Source: Rugamonas apoptosis
GTDB taxonomy: Bacteria; Pseudomonadota; Gammaproteobacteria; Burkholderiales; Burkholderiaceae_D
Reading direction: 5' to 3'
Assembly (NCBI RefSeq): GCF_014042355.1
Contig: NZ_JACEZU010000014.1
Coordinates: 62,001 to 126,000 of the forward strand
Length of the DNA: 64,000 bases
The notes beneath the pieces are model-generated. The model saw only the letters and a list, made by a program, of their open reading frames with translations. It was not told where the DNA came from and searched no databases. Positions within the stretch are counted from its first letter, which is position 1, and each line of letters begins with the position of its first letter. This document shows positions 1-7,903 of the stretch, piece by piece. Both the position numbers and the translations under genes were made by a program.

Positions 1-86
1 TCACCCACGATATGGCGATCGCGGCCCGCTGCGGCCGCACTTTGCACATGCGCGCCGGCCGCCTGGCCTGCGCCGTACAACCATGA
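1..86 (+). CDS. ABC transporter ATP-binding protein, C-terminal fragment (cut by window edge)
   Basis: The reading frame entering the window encodes THDMAIAARCGRTLHM and ends RAGRLACAVQP before a TGA at 84-86. A THD motif (H-loop histidine) followed by A-x-x-x-R, LHM and a GRL ending is the usual C-terminus of LolD/MacB-type ABC ATPases that drive lipoprotein or peptide export. Only about 28 codons are visible, so the subfamily is inferred. The stop overlaps an ATG (ATGA at 83-86), which would couple it to the downstream periplasmic protein gene. Confidence 0.6.
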   Translation, partial: THDMAIAARCGRTLHMRAGRLACAVQP

Positions 87-97
87 AAGGACGAACG

Positions 98-862
98 ATG
101 CGATTGATGATGACGGTGCTGTCCACTGTACTGGCACAGGGGCTGTACTGCCAGGCGGCGCGGGCCGATGGCCTGGCCGACCTGAAATCGGCGCTGACGC
201 GCTTGCAGGATCAGGCCCCATTGAAGGCCACGCTCGAAACGAAGACGTGGCGCCGCCTGGGCGAAGGCAAGGATGCGGAGGAAACCCAGGGGCAAGCCAG
301 CGTGGGCATCGAGGATGGCGCGCGCGGCATGCATCTGGCGTACGGTAAGGATATCCTGGCGCGCATGGATGCGGAATCGCTGGCGCAGGCGCGCAACCCC
401 AACGCCCGCACGCCGACGCTGAACGCGGCGCGCGAGTTCAGCCCGACCGATTTACGGCCCATGATCTCGGCCGCCAGCAGCCTGTCGCGTGTACTGGAGA
501 AGGCGGCATGGAAGGGCGAGCAGGCCGACACCTGCCAGGGCAAACCGGCACGCCTGCTGACGTTCGACGTGGCGATCGACACGCTGAGCGACCGCGACCG
601 CAAATACGTGAAGGAATTCGACGGCCACTTGTATGTGTGGATAGCGGATGACGGCACGCCGCTGGCCAGCCGCATGATCCAGAACGAATCGGGCCGCGCC
701 TTCATCGTGATCCGGTTCGAGGCCAGGCAGGAGGAGCAGCACGTGTACGCCCAGGTGGGCGACCGCCTGGTCACCGTGCGCAAGGAAAGCTACAACCGCG
801 CGGCCGGCGCGGGGGAGCGCGACGAAAGCCGCGTGATCAAGACCTTGCACCTGCAGTCCTGA
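98..862 (+). CDS. Secreted/periplasmic hypothetical protein
   Basis: I do not recognise the family. The 254-residue product starts MRLMMTVLSTVLAQG, an N-terminal signal peptide with a likely cleavage after QAARA, and continues as a soluble, charged protein without membrane segments. The ATG at 98 is preferred because AAAGGA lies about 7 nt upstream. The ATG at 83 overlaps the stop of the preceding ABC-ATPase frame and would add five residues by translational coupling. Its position directly after an ABC ATPase suggests a periplasmic component or substrate-handling protein of that exporter, but this is inferred from position only. The gene is followed by a 12-bp perfect hairpin. Confidence 0.7.
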   Translation: MRLMMTVLSTVLAQGLYCQAARADGLADLKSALTRLQDQAPLKATLETKTWRRLGEGKDAEETQGQASVGIEDGARGMHLAYGKDILARMDAESLAQARNPNARTPTLNAAREFSPTDLRPMISAASSLSRVLEKAAWKGEQADTCQGKPARLLTFDVAIDTLSDRDRKYVKEFDGHLYVWIADDGTPLASRMIQNESGRAFIVIRFEARQEEQHVYAQVGDRLVTVRKESYNRAAGAGERDESRVIKTLHLQS

Positions 863-884
863 ACCGGCAGTCCTGAAAACGACA

Positions 885-912
885 AGGGCCGCGTTCCGGA
901 GAACGCGGCCCT
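885..912 (-). terminator. Perfect 12-bp hairpin, probable terminator for sodB
   Basis: Positions 885-896 and 901-912 are perfect reverse complements around a four-base CGGA loop. On the minus strand the stem is followed by a moderately T-rich tract, while the plus strand has none. It therefore most likely ends sodB transcripts, or both converging genes. A second GC-rich hairpin lies around 924-950, closer to the sodB stop. Confidence 0.55.
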
Positions 913-961
913 AGATACGCATGGGGCGGCCGCGCAGGGCGGCCGCCCGTCACCGTCGCGA

Positions 962-1540
962 TTAAGCGAAGTTGGCGGCGGCGAAGTCCCAGTTAGCCAG
1001 GGCGAAGAACGTTTCCACGTATTTCGCGCGCAGGTTACGGTAGTCGATGTAGTAAGCGTGTTCCCACAGGTCGCAGGTCAGCAGGGCTTTGTCGGCGGTG
1101 GTCAGCGGGGTGGCGGCGTTGGAGGTGTTGACGATGTCGACCGAACCGTCGGCCTTCTTCACCAGCCAGGTCCAGCTCGAACCGAAGTTGCCCACGCAGG
1201 ACTTGGTGAATTCTTCCTTGAACTTGTCGAACGAGCCCCACTTGGCGTTGATGGCGTCGGCCAGCGCGCCGCTGGGTGCGCCTTTGCCGGCTGGGGTCAG
1301 GCTGTTCCAGTAGAAGGTGTGGTTCCAGATCTGGGCCGCGTTGTTGAACACGCCGCCGGACGATTTCTTGACGATCTCTTCGAGCGACAGGTTCTCGAAC
1401 TCGGTGCCCTTGATCAGGTTGTTCAGGTTGGTGACATACGCTTGATGGTGCTTACCATAGTGGTATTCCAGCGTTTCCTTGGAAATGTGGGGCGCCAGGG
1501 CGTCCATAGCATATGGCAGTGCGGGCAGGGTATGTTCCAT
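962..1540 (-). CDS. sodB: Superoxide dismutase [Fe]
   Basis: Cytoplasmic enzyme that dismutates superoxide to oxygen and hydrogen peroxide. The 192-residue length is normal for bacterial FeSOD. All four metal ligands are visible: H27 in [11 protein letters not shown]74 in NHTFYW, and D157 and H161 in [12 protein letters not shown]70 in [11 protein letters not shown] is the glutamine position typical of iron rather than manganese enzymes. The gene is transcribed away from glk, and the two share a 220-bp divergent promoter region. On the minus strand a TACAAT (complement of 1597-1602) is a candidate -10. The start is well supported by AAGGA just upstream. Nothing in it is unusual. Confidence 0.97.
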   Translation of the reverse strand: MEHTLPALPYAMDALAPHISKETLEYHYGKHHQAYVTNLNNLIKGTEFENLSLEEIVKKSSGGVFNNAAQIWNHTFYWNSLTPAGKGAPSGALADAINAKWGSFDKFKEEFTKSCVGNFGSSWTWLVKKADGSVDIVNTSNAATPLTTADKALLTCDLWEHAYYIDYRNLRAKYVETFFALANWDFAAANFA

Positions 1541-1761
1541 GTTTTTTATTCCTTGGTGGATTGAGACGGGAGGTGATTTTTGCTGAAACGTTCACCATTG
1601 TAAAGCGGATGTCGCATCGTTGCAGGAATGCGTGGGATTGCTGCGACTCAAGAAAGACACTACTATAAATATGGTTATTCAGCCTGGAACCGGCCGCGGC
1701 ATATAATCGCCACAGCCAACGCGGCCGGACGGCGGGCGCGGCGGGATCTCGAAGGAATCAC

Positions 1762-2754
1762 ATGCAACAGGATGGTTTTTCGCACTTTAGCAACGGTCCG
1801 CGCCTGCTGGCCGATATCGGCGGCACCAGCGCCAGTTTTGCGCTGGAGACGGCGCCCCAGCAGATTGAAGCCGTCTGGGAAGCGCAATGCGCCGACTTTC
1901 CCACCCTGGGCGCGGCCATCGTCCGCTTCCTGGCGCAACCGGCCACGGTGGCGGCGGGCGGCTATCAGGCCCGCTACGCCGGCATCGCCATCGCCAATCC
2001 GATCGACGGCGACTGGGTCACCATGACCAACCACCACTGGTCGTTCTCGGTGGAGGCGGTCAGTTCCCAGTTCAGCCTGAAATCGCTGGTGGTGGTGAAT
2101 GACTTCACGGCCCTGGCCAGCGCCTTGCCCTATCTGGCGCCGGAACACAAACGCCAGATCGGCGGCGGCGTGGCGCGTGCGGGCGCCACCATCGGCCTGG
2201 TGGGGCCGGACGCGGGCCTGGGCGTATCGGGGCTGGTGCCGGCCGGCGACCGCTGGATCGCCATCGACAGCGAAGGCGGGCACGGTACCTTCGCCCCCAT
2301 GAACGAGCGCGAGATCGACATCCTGCGCTACGCACTGCGCCACCATCACCACGTTTCGAGCGAACGGCTGGTATCGGGCATCGGCATCGCGCTGGCCTAC
2401 CGGGCGCTGGCGGAGCGGGCCGGGGTGGCGGCCGACGACATCGGCACGGCCGAGATCATGGCACGCGGCCTGCGCGGCAGCTGCCCCGTGTGCGTGGAAA
2501 CGCTGGAGGCGTTCTGCGAAATGCTGGGCACCGTGGCCGGCAACGTGGCGCTCACGCTGGGCGCCAAAGGCGGCATCTATATAGGCGGGCGCATCGTGCC
2601 GCAGATGCGCGAGTTCTTCGAACAGTCGGGCTTCCGTGCCCGCTTCGAGGACAAGGGACGCTTCACCGACTACCTGTCCCACATCCCCACCTTCATCCTG
2701 ACGGAAAAATACCCGGCGCTGATCGGCATGTCGGCCATGCTGTCGGCCGGCTGA
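1762..2754 (+). CDS. glk: Glucokinase
   Basis: ATP-dependent glucose phosphorylation to glucose-6-phosphate in the cytoplasm. The 330-residue product has the N-terminal phosphate-binding loop LLADIGGTSASFALE (about residues 15-29), the catalytic aspartate D114 in VVVNDFTALA and the glycine-rich GPDAGLGVSGL segment near 150. It also has ESEGG-like and SCPVCVETLEAFC regions as in proteobacterial Glk. AAGGA lies about 8 nt before the ATG. Divergent to sodB and convergent with xseA, whose stop is only 14 bp away. Because an EPS locus lies in the same window it may feed sugar-phosphate pools, but that is only context. Confidence 0.95.
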   Translation: MQQDGFSHFSNGPRLLADIGGTSASFALETAPQQIEAVWEAQCADFPTLGAAIVRFLAQPATVAAGGYQARYAGIAIANPIDGDWVTMTNHHWSFSVEAVSSQFSLKSLVVVNDFTALASALPYLAPEHKRQIGGGVARAGATIGLVGPDAGLGVSGLVPAGDRWIAIDSEGGHGTFAPMNEREIDILRYALRHHHHVSSERLVSGIGIALAYRALAERAGVAADDIGTAEIMARGLRGSCPVCVETLEAFCEMLGTVAGNVALTLGAKGGIYIGGRIVPQMREFFEQSGFRARFEDKGRFTDYLSHIPTFILTEKYPALIGMSAMLSAG

Positions 2755-2768
2755 GCGGCCGCCGCGGT

Positions 2769-4127
2769 CTATTCCAGCGTCGGTTGGACTGACGCGATCC
2801 CCACTTCCGCGCTGCCTTCGGCCAGCCGCAGCGTCACCGTGGCGCGCGGCTGGAGCTGGGCGGGCGAGCGCAATACGGCGCCTTTGGCGTCCGTCACGAT
2901 GGCGTAGCCCCGTTCCAGCGTGCGCTGGGGATTGAGCAGTTCCAGCTGCGCCGCCAGCGCGCCCAGACCATCGCGCCGCTGCCCCAGCTGGGTGGCGATG
3001 CCGATCGCGGCCCGGTGCCGCAGCCCGTCCAGTTGCACGCGTGCGCCCGACACATCCGGCTTGCGGGCCGCCAGCCGGCCGCCCAGGCGGTCCAGGTTGA
3101 AGCGCGCCTGCGTCACCGGGGCGCGGGTGGCGTGCGTCATGGCCGTCGACAGCGCCAGCAGTTTCAAGCGCTGCTGGCGGATCTGGGCGGCGGGGCTGAG
3201 CAGGCGGCGCGCGTGCTGGTCCAGCGTTTGCGCCGCGTCGCCCAGCGTGCGGCGCATGGCGCGCCGCAAATCGATGGCGTCCGCCCGCAGCGACGCGATC
3301 CAGTCCGCGCGTGGCGTGGCCGCCAGCTCGGCCGCCGCCGTCGGCGTGGCCGCGCGCACGTCGGCGGCGAAATCGCAGATCGTGAAATCCGTCTCGTGGC
3401 CCACGCCGGAAATCACGGGCATGGCGCAATTGGCCACCGCGTACGCCACCGCTTCCTCGTTGAACGACCATAAGTCCTCAATGCTGCCGCCGCCCCGGCA
3501 CACGATCAACACATCGCATTCGGCCCGCTGCGAGGCGGTGGCGATGGCGGCGGCGATCCTGTCGCCGGCGCCCTGGCCCTGCACCGGCGTGGGATAGATC
3601 ACCACCCGCACATGGGGCGCGCGGCGCCGCAGCGCGGTCAGCACGTCGCGCAGCGCCGCCGCCTGCGGGCTGGTGACGATGCCGATGGTGCGCGCGAACA
3701 TGGGCACGGCGCGCTTGCGGTCCTGGTCGAACAGGCCGGCCGAGGCCAGCTTTTCCTTCAGCCGTAAAAACGCCTCGAACAGCGATCCGACGCCAGCGCG
3801 CCGGATCGCTTCCACATTGATCTGGTAATCGCCGCGCGCACCGTAGAGGGTGACGAGGGCGCGTACTTCCACCTTGTCGCCTTCGCGCGGAATGAAGCCG
3901 GCATATTGGGCCCGGCCCCGGAACATCACGGCACGCACCTGGGCCGCGTCATCCTTGAGCGTGAAATACCAGTGGCCGGAACTGGCGCGCGTGAAATTCG
4001 ATACTTCGCCGGCGATCCAGGTGAGCGGGAACGAGCGTTCCAGCAGGCGCGCCACGGCCTGGTTGAGGGCGGTGACCGTCATCACGGGCTGGGCGGGAGT
4101 GGTATCGAGGCTGTCTTGGGTGTGCAT
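2769..4127 (-). CDS. xseA: Exodeoxyribonuclease VII large subunit
   Basis: Large catalytic subunit of ExoVII, which with XseB degrades single-stranded DNA bidirectionally. The 452-residue form starting MHTQDSLD is preferred. An upstream ATG (4157) would add ten hydrophobic residues ([10 protein letters not shown]) that do not belong to the family. The N-terminal OB-fold ([13 protein letters not shown] to about residue 105) is followed by the ExoVII catalytic domain with [19 protein letters not shown] near residue 250. The C-terminal helical part carries repeated coiled-coil segments and ends with the usual LERGYAIV motif. Its upstream region is the DnaA-box/IHF-like module array, so a DNA-metabolism gene is flanked by possible replication-protein sites. 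Confidence 0.95.
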   Translation of the reverse strand: MHTQDSLDTTPAQPVMTVTALNQAVARLLERSFPLTWIAGEVSNFTRASSGHWYFTLKDDAAQVRAVMFRGRAQYAGFIPREGDKVEVRALVTLYGARGDYQINVEAIRRAGVGSLFEAFLRLKEKLASAGLFDQDRKRAVPMFARTIGIVTSPQAAALRDVLTALRRRAPHVRVVIYPTPVQGQGAGDRIAAAIATASQRAECDVLIVCRGGGSIEDLWSFNEEAVAYAVANCAMPVISGVGHETDFTICDFAADVRAATPTAAAELAATPRADWIASLRADAIDLRRAMRRTLGDAAQTLDQHARRLLSPAAQIRQQRLKLLALSTAMTHATRAPVTQARFNLDRLGGRLAARKPDVSGARVQLDGLRHRAAIGIATQLGQRRDGLGALAAQLELLNPQRTLERGYAIVTDAKGAVLRSPAQLQPRATVTLRLAEGSAEVGIASVQPTLE

Positions 4128-4281
4128 AGCGATGGCGAAAAGGAAAGCTGTCCACATTGCGGCGCGGAGGTCATGCTTATGTCATATATCACCGTAAACG
4201 GCAAGTGTTTTATCTAAACATTTGATTTTAAAAGAGAAAGAATACTGCTCCATTTGCGGGCAGAGTGGAAAAACCCTTATG

Positions 4282-4346
4282 GATCAAGCACTTTGCGTTT
4301 GCCACCGGCGGTTACGCACAAAGTTATCCACAGAAGATGTGCGGAA
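4282..4346 (+). repeat. Module 1 of the DnaA-box/IHF-like array
   Basis: IHF-like GATCAAGCACTTT at 4282 (two mismatches to consensus), TTACGCACA at 4312, TTATCCACA at 4324 and inverted TGTGCGGAA at 4338. This is the most diverged upstream half but has a perfect central DnaA box. Confidence 0.7.
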
Positions 4347-4425
4347 CTTTGTGTGAGCGATAGCTATTTTCGAATTGGTGATTTTATAATGCCTAAATTT
4401 TGCGCAGTGTAGGTATAGTGTGACA

Positions 4426-4490
4426 AAACAATGACTTAGTATGAAATCTCGTCCTTTGCGCACACTTTTATCCACAGAAGATGTGCAGAA
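4426..4490 (+). repeat. Module 2 of the DnaA-box/IHF-like array
   Basis: IHF-like AAACAATGACTTA at 4426 (one mismatch), TTGCGCACA at 4456, perfect TTATCCACA at 4468 and inverted TGTGCAGAA at 4482, which reads TTCTGCACA on the minus strand. Confidence 0.78.
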
Positions 4491-4609
4491 CTTGCCCGCT
4501 GTCTCTATCGCGGCTGGCTGCCTGAATAACTGGCAGCGCGGGCCGAACCGGACGTCACCAGCGGAAAAGCGGCTGCCCGGTTTTTACTCATGAAAATAAA
4601 TAGTATATA

Positions 4610-4674
4610 AATCAATGACTTGACGATTCAACCCTGGCCTTGCTCACAATCTTATCCACATAAAATGTGCAGAA
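4610..4674 (+). repeat. Module 3 of the DnaA-box/IHF-like array
   Basis: Perfect IHF consensus AATCAATGACTTG at 4610, TTGCTCACA at 4640, perfect TTATCCACA at 4652 and inverted TGTGCAGAA at 4666. The best overall copy together with module 5. Confidence 0.8.
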
Positions 4675-4811
4675 GTCCGTCCCGGCGGCGATAGCGTGGA
4701 AATATCGCCCTCAAGCTGGACTGGGGCGGTGGATAAGGCGCCATCCGGTGGCCTAAGCAATCAAATTGCAAGCTATGCCATTTTTTTGAGCAGCAATAAA
4801 ATTCCCTTATA

Positions 4812-4876
4812 AATCAACGATATTTCTAACAACCAATATCCTTGCTCACAATCTTATCCACATTAAATGTGCAGAA
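4812..4876 (+). repeat. Module 4 of the DnaA-box/IHF-like array
   Basis: AATCAACGATATT at 4812 (two mismatches in the TTR half of the IHF consensus), TTGCTCACA at 4842, perfect TTATCCACA at 4854 and inverted TGTGCAGAA at 4868. Confidence 0.75.
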
Positions 4877-4972
4877 GTGCACAGGCTGGCGTGGAGCAGA
4901 GGGGGCGCGTGCGGCACTTATGCACCGGCCCGTACCTGCGTTTTTTTTGCGCAGGATAAAAATATTCTTATG

Positions 4973-5037
4973 AATCAAAGGCTTGGGCAGTTGGCACGTC
5001 GCTTGCTCACAATCTTATCCACATATTATGTGCAGAA
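4973..5037 (+). repeat. Module 5 of the DnaA-box/IHF-like array
   Basis: Perfect IHF consensus AATCAAAGGCTTG at 4973, TTGCTCACA at 5003, perfect TTATCCACA at 5015 and inverted TGTGCAGAA at 5029. Confidence 0.8.
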
Positions 5038-5154
5038 CTGCCGAACCGGCCATTGTTGGTGGCAAAAGTTTCCCAAAAACCATATATTTTGGCGTATAAA
5101 GCTGCCTGGAGGCGGCAATGCTTGTTTTTTACTCAGAGAAATATTGTTCTTTCA

Positions 5155-5219
5155 AATCAATGACTTTGCATGGCATGGCCTGCCTTGCGCACAATCTTAT
5201 CAACAGAATATGTGTAGAA
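5155..5219 (+). repeat. Module 6 of the DnaA-box/IHF-like array
   Basis: AATCAATGACTTT at 5155 (one mismatch to the IHF consensus), TTGCGCACA at 5185, TTATCAACA at 5197 (one mismatch) and inverted TGTGTAGAA at 5211. The C-to-A change in the central box is not compensated in the inverted box, which argues against an RNA hairpin. Confidence 0.7.
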
Positions 5220-5313
5220 GTGGGTACAAACTTTGCTGGTGTTTGGTTGAATTTATCGGCCCTAGGAAGTCGATAGCTGCGACATTTTTGAGCTTGAAAA
5301 TTAAGTACTTATA

Positions 5314-5378
5314 AATCAAATACTTAGCCATGGTTGCTGGCTATTGCTCACACTTTTGTCCACAGAATTTGTGCAGAA
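5314..5378 (+). repeat. Module 7 of the DnaA-box/IHF-like array
   Basis: Perfect IHF consensus AATCAAATACTTA at 5314, TTGCTCACA at 5344, TTGTCCACA at 5356 (one mismatch) and inverted TGTGCAGAA at 5370. The last copy before the REP-like palindrome and exbB. Confidence 0.75.
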
Positions 5379-5393
5379 CTCCCAAGCGCAAAG

Positions 5394-5454
5394 AAACCGG
5401 GGTCAGGTCATGAATACATGCAAGTTGCGTGAATTCATGACCTGACCCCGGTTT
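5394..5454. repeat. Perfect 22-bp inverted repeat, REP-like palindrome
   Basis: Positions 5394-5415 and 5433-5454 are exact reverse complements separated by a 17-base loop. The core is GGGGTCAGGTCATGAAT. Stem-loops beginning with GGGGTCAG are a familiar dispersed palindrome type in betaproteobacteria and are often attributed to REP-associated tyrosine transposases; that link is from general knowledge and not tested here. No transposase gene is nearby. A short T-run follows the right arm, so it could also act as a terminator on the plus strand. Confidence 0.8.
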
Positions 5455-5569
5455 TTGGGACGCCACGCCGCACTTGCCGAGCGCGGCCCAACAAGATACA
5501 TTGCGCCTTCGGGTGGCCTTGGGCGCCCGCCAAGTTCATCGGTTGTCAGGTTTTCTACAGGAGTACGTT

Positions 5570-6175
5570 TTGCTCGCCCTTCTACAAGCTGCAGGTTGGC
5601 CTATCTGGCTGTTGTTGGTTGCTTCCATCGTGGCCATGGCCCTGATCGTCGAGCGCTTGCTGTACCTGCGCCGGGCCCGCATCCTGCCGCGCCAGTTGCT
5701 GGATGAGGTGGTGCGGGTCTACCGCGGCGGCAACGTCACGCCCGACATCATCGACAAGCTGGAGAACAATTCGCCGCTGGGCGTGGTGCTGGCCGCCGCG
5801 CTGCGCAACATCGAGGCGCCGCGCGACGTGATGAAGGAATCCATCGAGGAAGCCGGCAGCGGCGTGGCCCACACGCTGGAACGCTTCCTGACCACGCTGG
5901 GCACCATCGCCAGCCTGGCGCCGCTGATGGGCCTGTTCGGCACGGTGGTCGGCATGATCGAGATTTTCGGCTCGCAAACGAGCAGCGGCGCCAATCCGGC
6001 CCAACTGGCGCACGGCATTTCCGTGGCCTTGTACAACACCGGTTTCGGCCTGGCCATCGCCATGCCCACGCTGGTGTTTTACCGCCATTTCCGCGCGCTG
6101 GTCGACAGCTTCGTGATCGAGATGGAGCAGCAGGCCGTCAAGTTCGTCGACGTCGTGCACAGCAAGCGCAAATGA
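5570..6175 (+). CDS. exbB: MotA/TolQ/ExbB proton channel family protein
   Basis: Inner-membrane proton-channel subunit that with ExbD energises TonB-dependent outer-membrane uptake. The TTG at 5570 is chosen as start: AGGAG lies 6 nt upstream and the product then begins LLALLQAAGWPIWLLL, matching the usual short ExbB N-terminus. The upstream ATG at 5474 would add 32 implausible residues. The 201-residue product has three membrane segments: about residues 8-28 (WPIWLLLVASIVAMALIVER), near 107-130 (IASLAPLMGLFGTVVGMIEI) and near 150-170 (ALYNTGFGLAIAMPTLVFY). It heads the exbB-exbD-lpxK-Trm112-kdsB operon, directly downstream of the module array and palindrome. Confidence 0.92.
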   Translation: MLALLQAAGWPIWLLLVASIVAMALIVERLLYLRRARILPRQLLDEVVRVYRGGNVTPDIIDKLENNSPLGVVLAAALRNIEAPRDVMKESIEEAGSGVAHTLERFLTTLGTIASLAPLMGLFGTVVGMIEIFGSQTSSGANPAQLAHGISVALYNTGFGLAIAMPTLVFYRHFRALVDSFVIEMEQQAVKFVDVVHSKRK

Positions 6176-6197
6176 GCGCCAATAAGCGGAGTCCGGT

Positions 6198-6638
6198 ATG
6201 AATTTTCGTAAAGGGCGTGGCCGCGACGATCCCGAAATCAATCTGATTCCGTTCATCGACGTGCTGCTCGTGATCCTGATCTTTTTGATGGTCACCACCA
6301 CCTACAGCAAGTTCACGGAACTGCAGATCACGCTGCCGACGGCGGAGGCGGAAAAGCAGCTGGAGCGGCCGTTCGAACTCAATATCACGGTCGACGCCAA
6401 GGGTAACTACACGATCAACAAGCAGCCCGTATCGTTCCACGACGTGGCCGGCTTCGCGGCCGCCATGAAGTCGGCCGCGGCCGAAGGGCAGGGCGCGCAT
6501 GCGGACAAGACGCCCGTCGTCATCATCAACGCCGACCAGTTCGCCATGCACCAGATGGTGGTCAACGTGATGGAAGCGGCCCGCATCGCCGGTTACGACA
6601 AGCTCACTTTCGCCGCCCAGACCGGTGGCGCCAAGTAA
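6198..6638 (+). CDS. exbD: ExbD/TolR family biopolymer transport protein
   Basis: Partner of ExbB in the proton-motive-force-driven TonB system. The 146-residue product has a short cytoplasmic N-terminus and one membrane helix (PFIDVLLVILIFLMV, about residues 18-32) with the conserved proton-path aspartate D21 in IPFID. A periplasmic domain with the QITLPTAEAE motif follows. It starts 22 bp after exbB and is followed almost immediately by lpxK. No tonB is visible in the window, so the energised receptor system is encoded elsewhere. Confidence 0.95.
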   Translation: MNFRKGRGRDDPEINLIPFIDVLLVILIFLMVTTTYSKFTELQITLPTAEAEKQLERPFELNITVDAKGNYTINKQPVSFHDVAGFAAAMKSAAAEGQGAHADKTPVVIINADQFAMHQMVVNVMEAARIAGYDKLTFAAQTGGAK

Positions 6639-6654
6639 GCCGGGCGCCGCGCGC

Positions 6655-7746
6655 ATGAACCACGCGACACCGGCCCGCCCAGCGGCGCAGGAGAGCACGC
6701 GGGGCGCCGCGATTGAGGCGGCCTTGACGCGCGCCTGGCTGCGGCGCGGCCCGCTCGCTTGCGCCCTGTGGCCGTTGTCGCAGTTGTTCCGTGCGCTCGG
6801 CGCGCTGCGCCGCCTGCTGTTCCGCGCCGGCTGGCTCGCTTCGCACCGGCTGCCGGTGCCGGTGGTGGTGGTGGGCAATATCTTCATCGGCGGCACCGGC
6901 AAGACGCCGCTCACCATCTGGCTGGTGCAGGCGCTGCAACAGGCGGGCATGCGGCCCGGCGTGATCTCGCGCGGCCACGGCGGCGATGGCGCCGATGGTG
7001 CCGCCCTGCGCGCCGTGACATCCGCCTCGACCGCGCAGCAAGTGGGCGACGAGCCGCTGCTGATCGCCCAGCGCACCGGCTGTCCCGTGGTGGTGGGGCG
7101 CGACCGCGCCGCCGCCGGCCGCGCGCTGCTGGCATCCCATCCCGACACCGATATCCTGCTCACCGACGACGGCTTGCAGCACTACGCCTTGCAGCGCGAC
7201 GTGGAAATCATCCTGTTCGACGGGCGCGGCGCCGGCAATGGCTGGCTGCTGCCGGCCGGGCCGCTGCGCGAGCCGCGTTCGCGCCGGCGCGATGTCACCG
7301 TCGTCAACGCGCCGGAACTGACGCCGGCCCTGGCGCGCGCCGTGGGCGACCCGGCGCCGGTGCAGATGCGCCTGGTCGGCGAGGTGGCTGAACAATTGTG
7401 CGACCGCAGCCGCAAGGTGCCGCTGGCGGCGTTGGCCCAGCCCGGCGCGCGGCTGGCGGCGGCGGCCGGCATCGGCAACCCTTCCCGGTTTTTCGGCATG
7501 TTGCGCGCGGCCGGCCTGGACTGCGCCGAGCTGCCTTTGCCCGACCATCACGACTTCCGCGACCGTCCTTTCGATGGCCTGGCGGCCGATGTGATCTTGA
7601 TGACGGAGAAGGATGCAGTAAAATGTGCGCAAATTGACGAACTCAAAGACGACCCACGCCTGTGGGTGGTCCCGGTCACGGCGCGTATCGACGCGGCGCT
7701 GGCCGACCTCATTGTGGAGAAATGCCGTGGACGCAAGACTGCTTGA
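6655..7746 (+). CDS. lpxK: Tetraacyldisaccharide 4'-kinase
   Basis: Phosphorylates the 4' position of the lipid A disaccharide precursor at the inner membrane. The 363-residue form starting MNHATPARP is preferred over an ATG at 6625 that overlaps exbD; neither has a strong ribosome site. The P-loop [13 protein letters not shown] is at about residues 76-88, and [16 protein letters not shown] and MTEKDAVKC are family signatures. It lies in an operon with exbBD upstream and Trm112 and kdsB downstream, an arrangement linking lipid A and Kdo synthesis. The last 20 bases overlap the Trm112 gene. Confidence 0.95.
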   Translation: MNHATPARPAAQESTRGAAIEAALTRAWLRRGPLACALWPLSQLFRALGALRRLLFRAGWLASHRLPVPVVVVGNIFIGGTGKTPLTIWLVQALQQAGMRPGVISRGHGGDGADGAALRAVTSASTAQQVGDEPLLIAQRTGCPVVVGRDRAAAGRALLASHPDTDILLTDDGLQHYALQRDVEIILFDGRGAGNGWLLPAGPLREPRSRRRDVTVVNAPELTPALARAVGDPAPVQMRLVGEVAEQLCDRSRKVPLAALAQPGARLAAAAGIGNPSRFFGMLRAAGLDCAELPLPDHHDFRDRPFDGLAADVILMTEKDAVKCAQIDELKDDPRLWVVPVTARIDAALADLIVEKCRGRKTA

Positions 7747-7903
7747 TATCCTGGTTTGCCCTGTATGCAAAGGGCCGCTGGTGTACGATAAGAAAGCCCA
7801 GGAAATGATATGCAAGGGCGACCGCCTGGCATTCCCTATCCGCGACGGCATCCCCATCATGTGGGCCGACCAGGCCCGTACGCTGCAGGATACGGCGGAA
7901 TAA
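7727..7903 (+). CDS. Trm112 family protein (YcaR-like)
   Basis: A 58-residue zinc-ribbon-like protein that begins with GTG at 7727 inside the end of lpxK; GGAG lies 7 nt upstream. The sequence [19 protein letters not shown] contains the CPVCKG knuckle, and [14 protein letters not shown] is the family signature. Bacterial members are usually found between lpxK and kdsB as here. The eukaryotic family activates methyltransferases, but the bacterial role is not settled. The longer frame from 7625 is a shadow of lpxK. Its TAA is immediately followed by the kdsB GTG. Confidence 0.9.
   Translation: MDARLLDILVCPVCKGPLVYDKKAQEMICKGDRLAFPIRDGIPIMWADQARTLQDTAE

Larger units (their letters stand above)
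4258..5378 (+). repeat. Array of seven DnaA-box/IHF-like modules with invariant geometry
   Basis: This 1.4-kb gap between the divergent xseA and exbB genes has no credible ORF. Seven same-orientation modules lie at 4282-4346, 4426-4490, 4610-4674, 4812-4876, 4973-5037, 5155-5219 and 5314-5378. Every module is 65 bp. It has a WATCAANNNNTTR-like (IHF-type) site at offset 0, a TTGCTCACA-like 9-mer at +30, TTATCCACA (perfect DnaA box in five copies) at +42 and the inverted TGTGCAGAA at +56. Spacers between modules are 79-137 bp and mostly unrelated. A further T-run followed by NNNCA begins at offset -24. Fixed internal spacing with free spacers indicates protein-DNA complexes. Identification as DnaA and IHF sites rests on consensus matches only. 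Confidence 0.85.

Noticed and set aside
4640-4674. Tandem promoters: TTGCTC as -35 with TAAAAT as -10
   Set aside because: The -10-like bases fall in the variable five-base spacer and are not conserved in the other modules, and the spacing is only 15 bp.
4877-5314. 145-codon plus-strand reading frame through the array
   Set aside because: No ribosome site, no recognisable protein, and it runs through several repeat modules.
4258-5378. CRISPR array
   Set aside because: Repeats are 65 bp with irregular spacers of 79-137 bp, are degenerate, and no cas genes are nearby.
4258-5378. Chromosomal replication origin oriC
   Set aside because: No dnaA, dnaN or other origin-linked gene is near, and the boxes are spread over 1.1 kb. 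A DnaA-titration or regulatory role fits better, but the origin cannot be excluded without GC skew.
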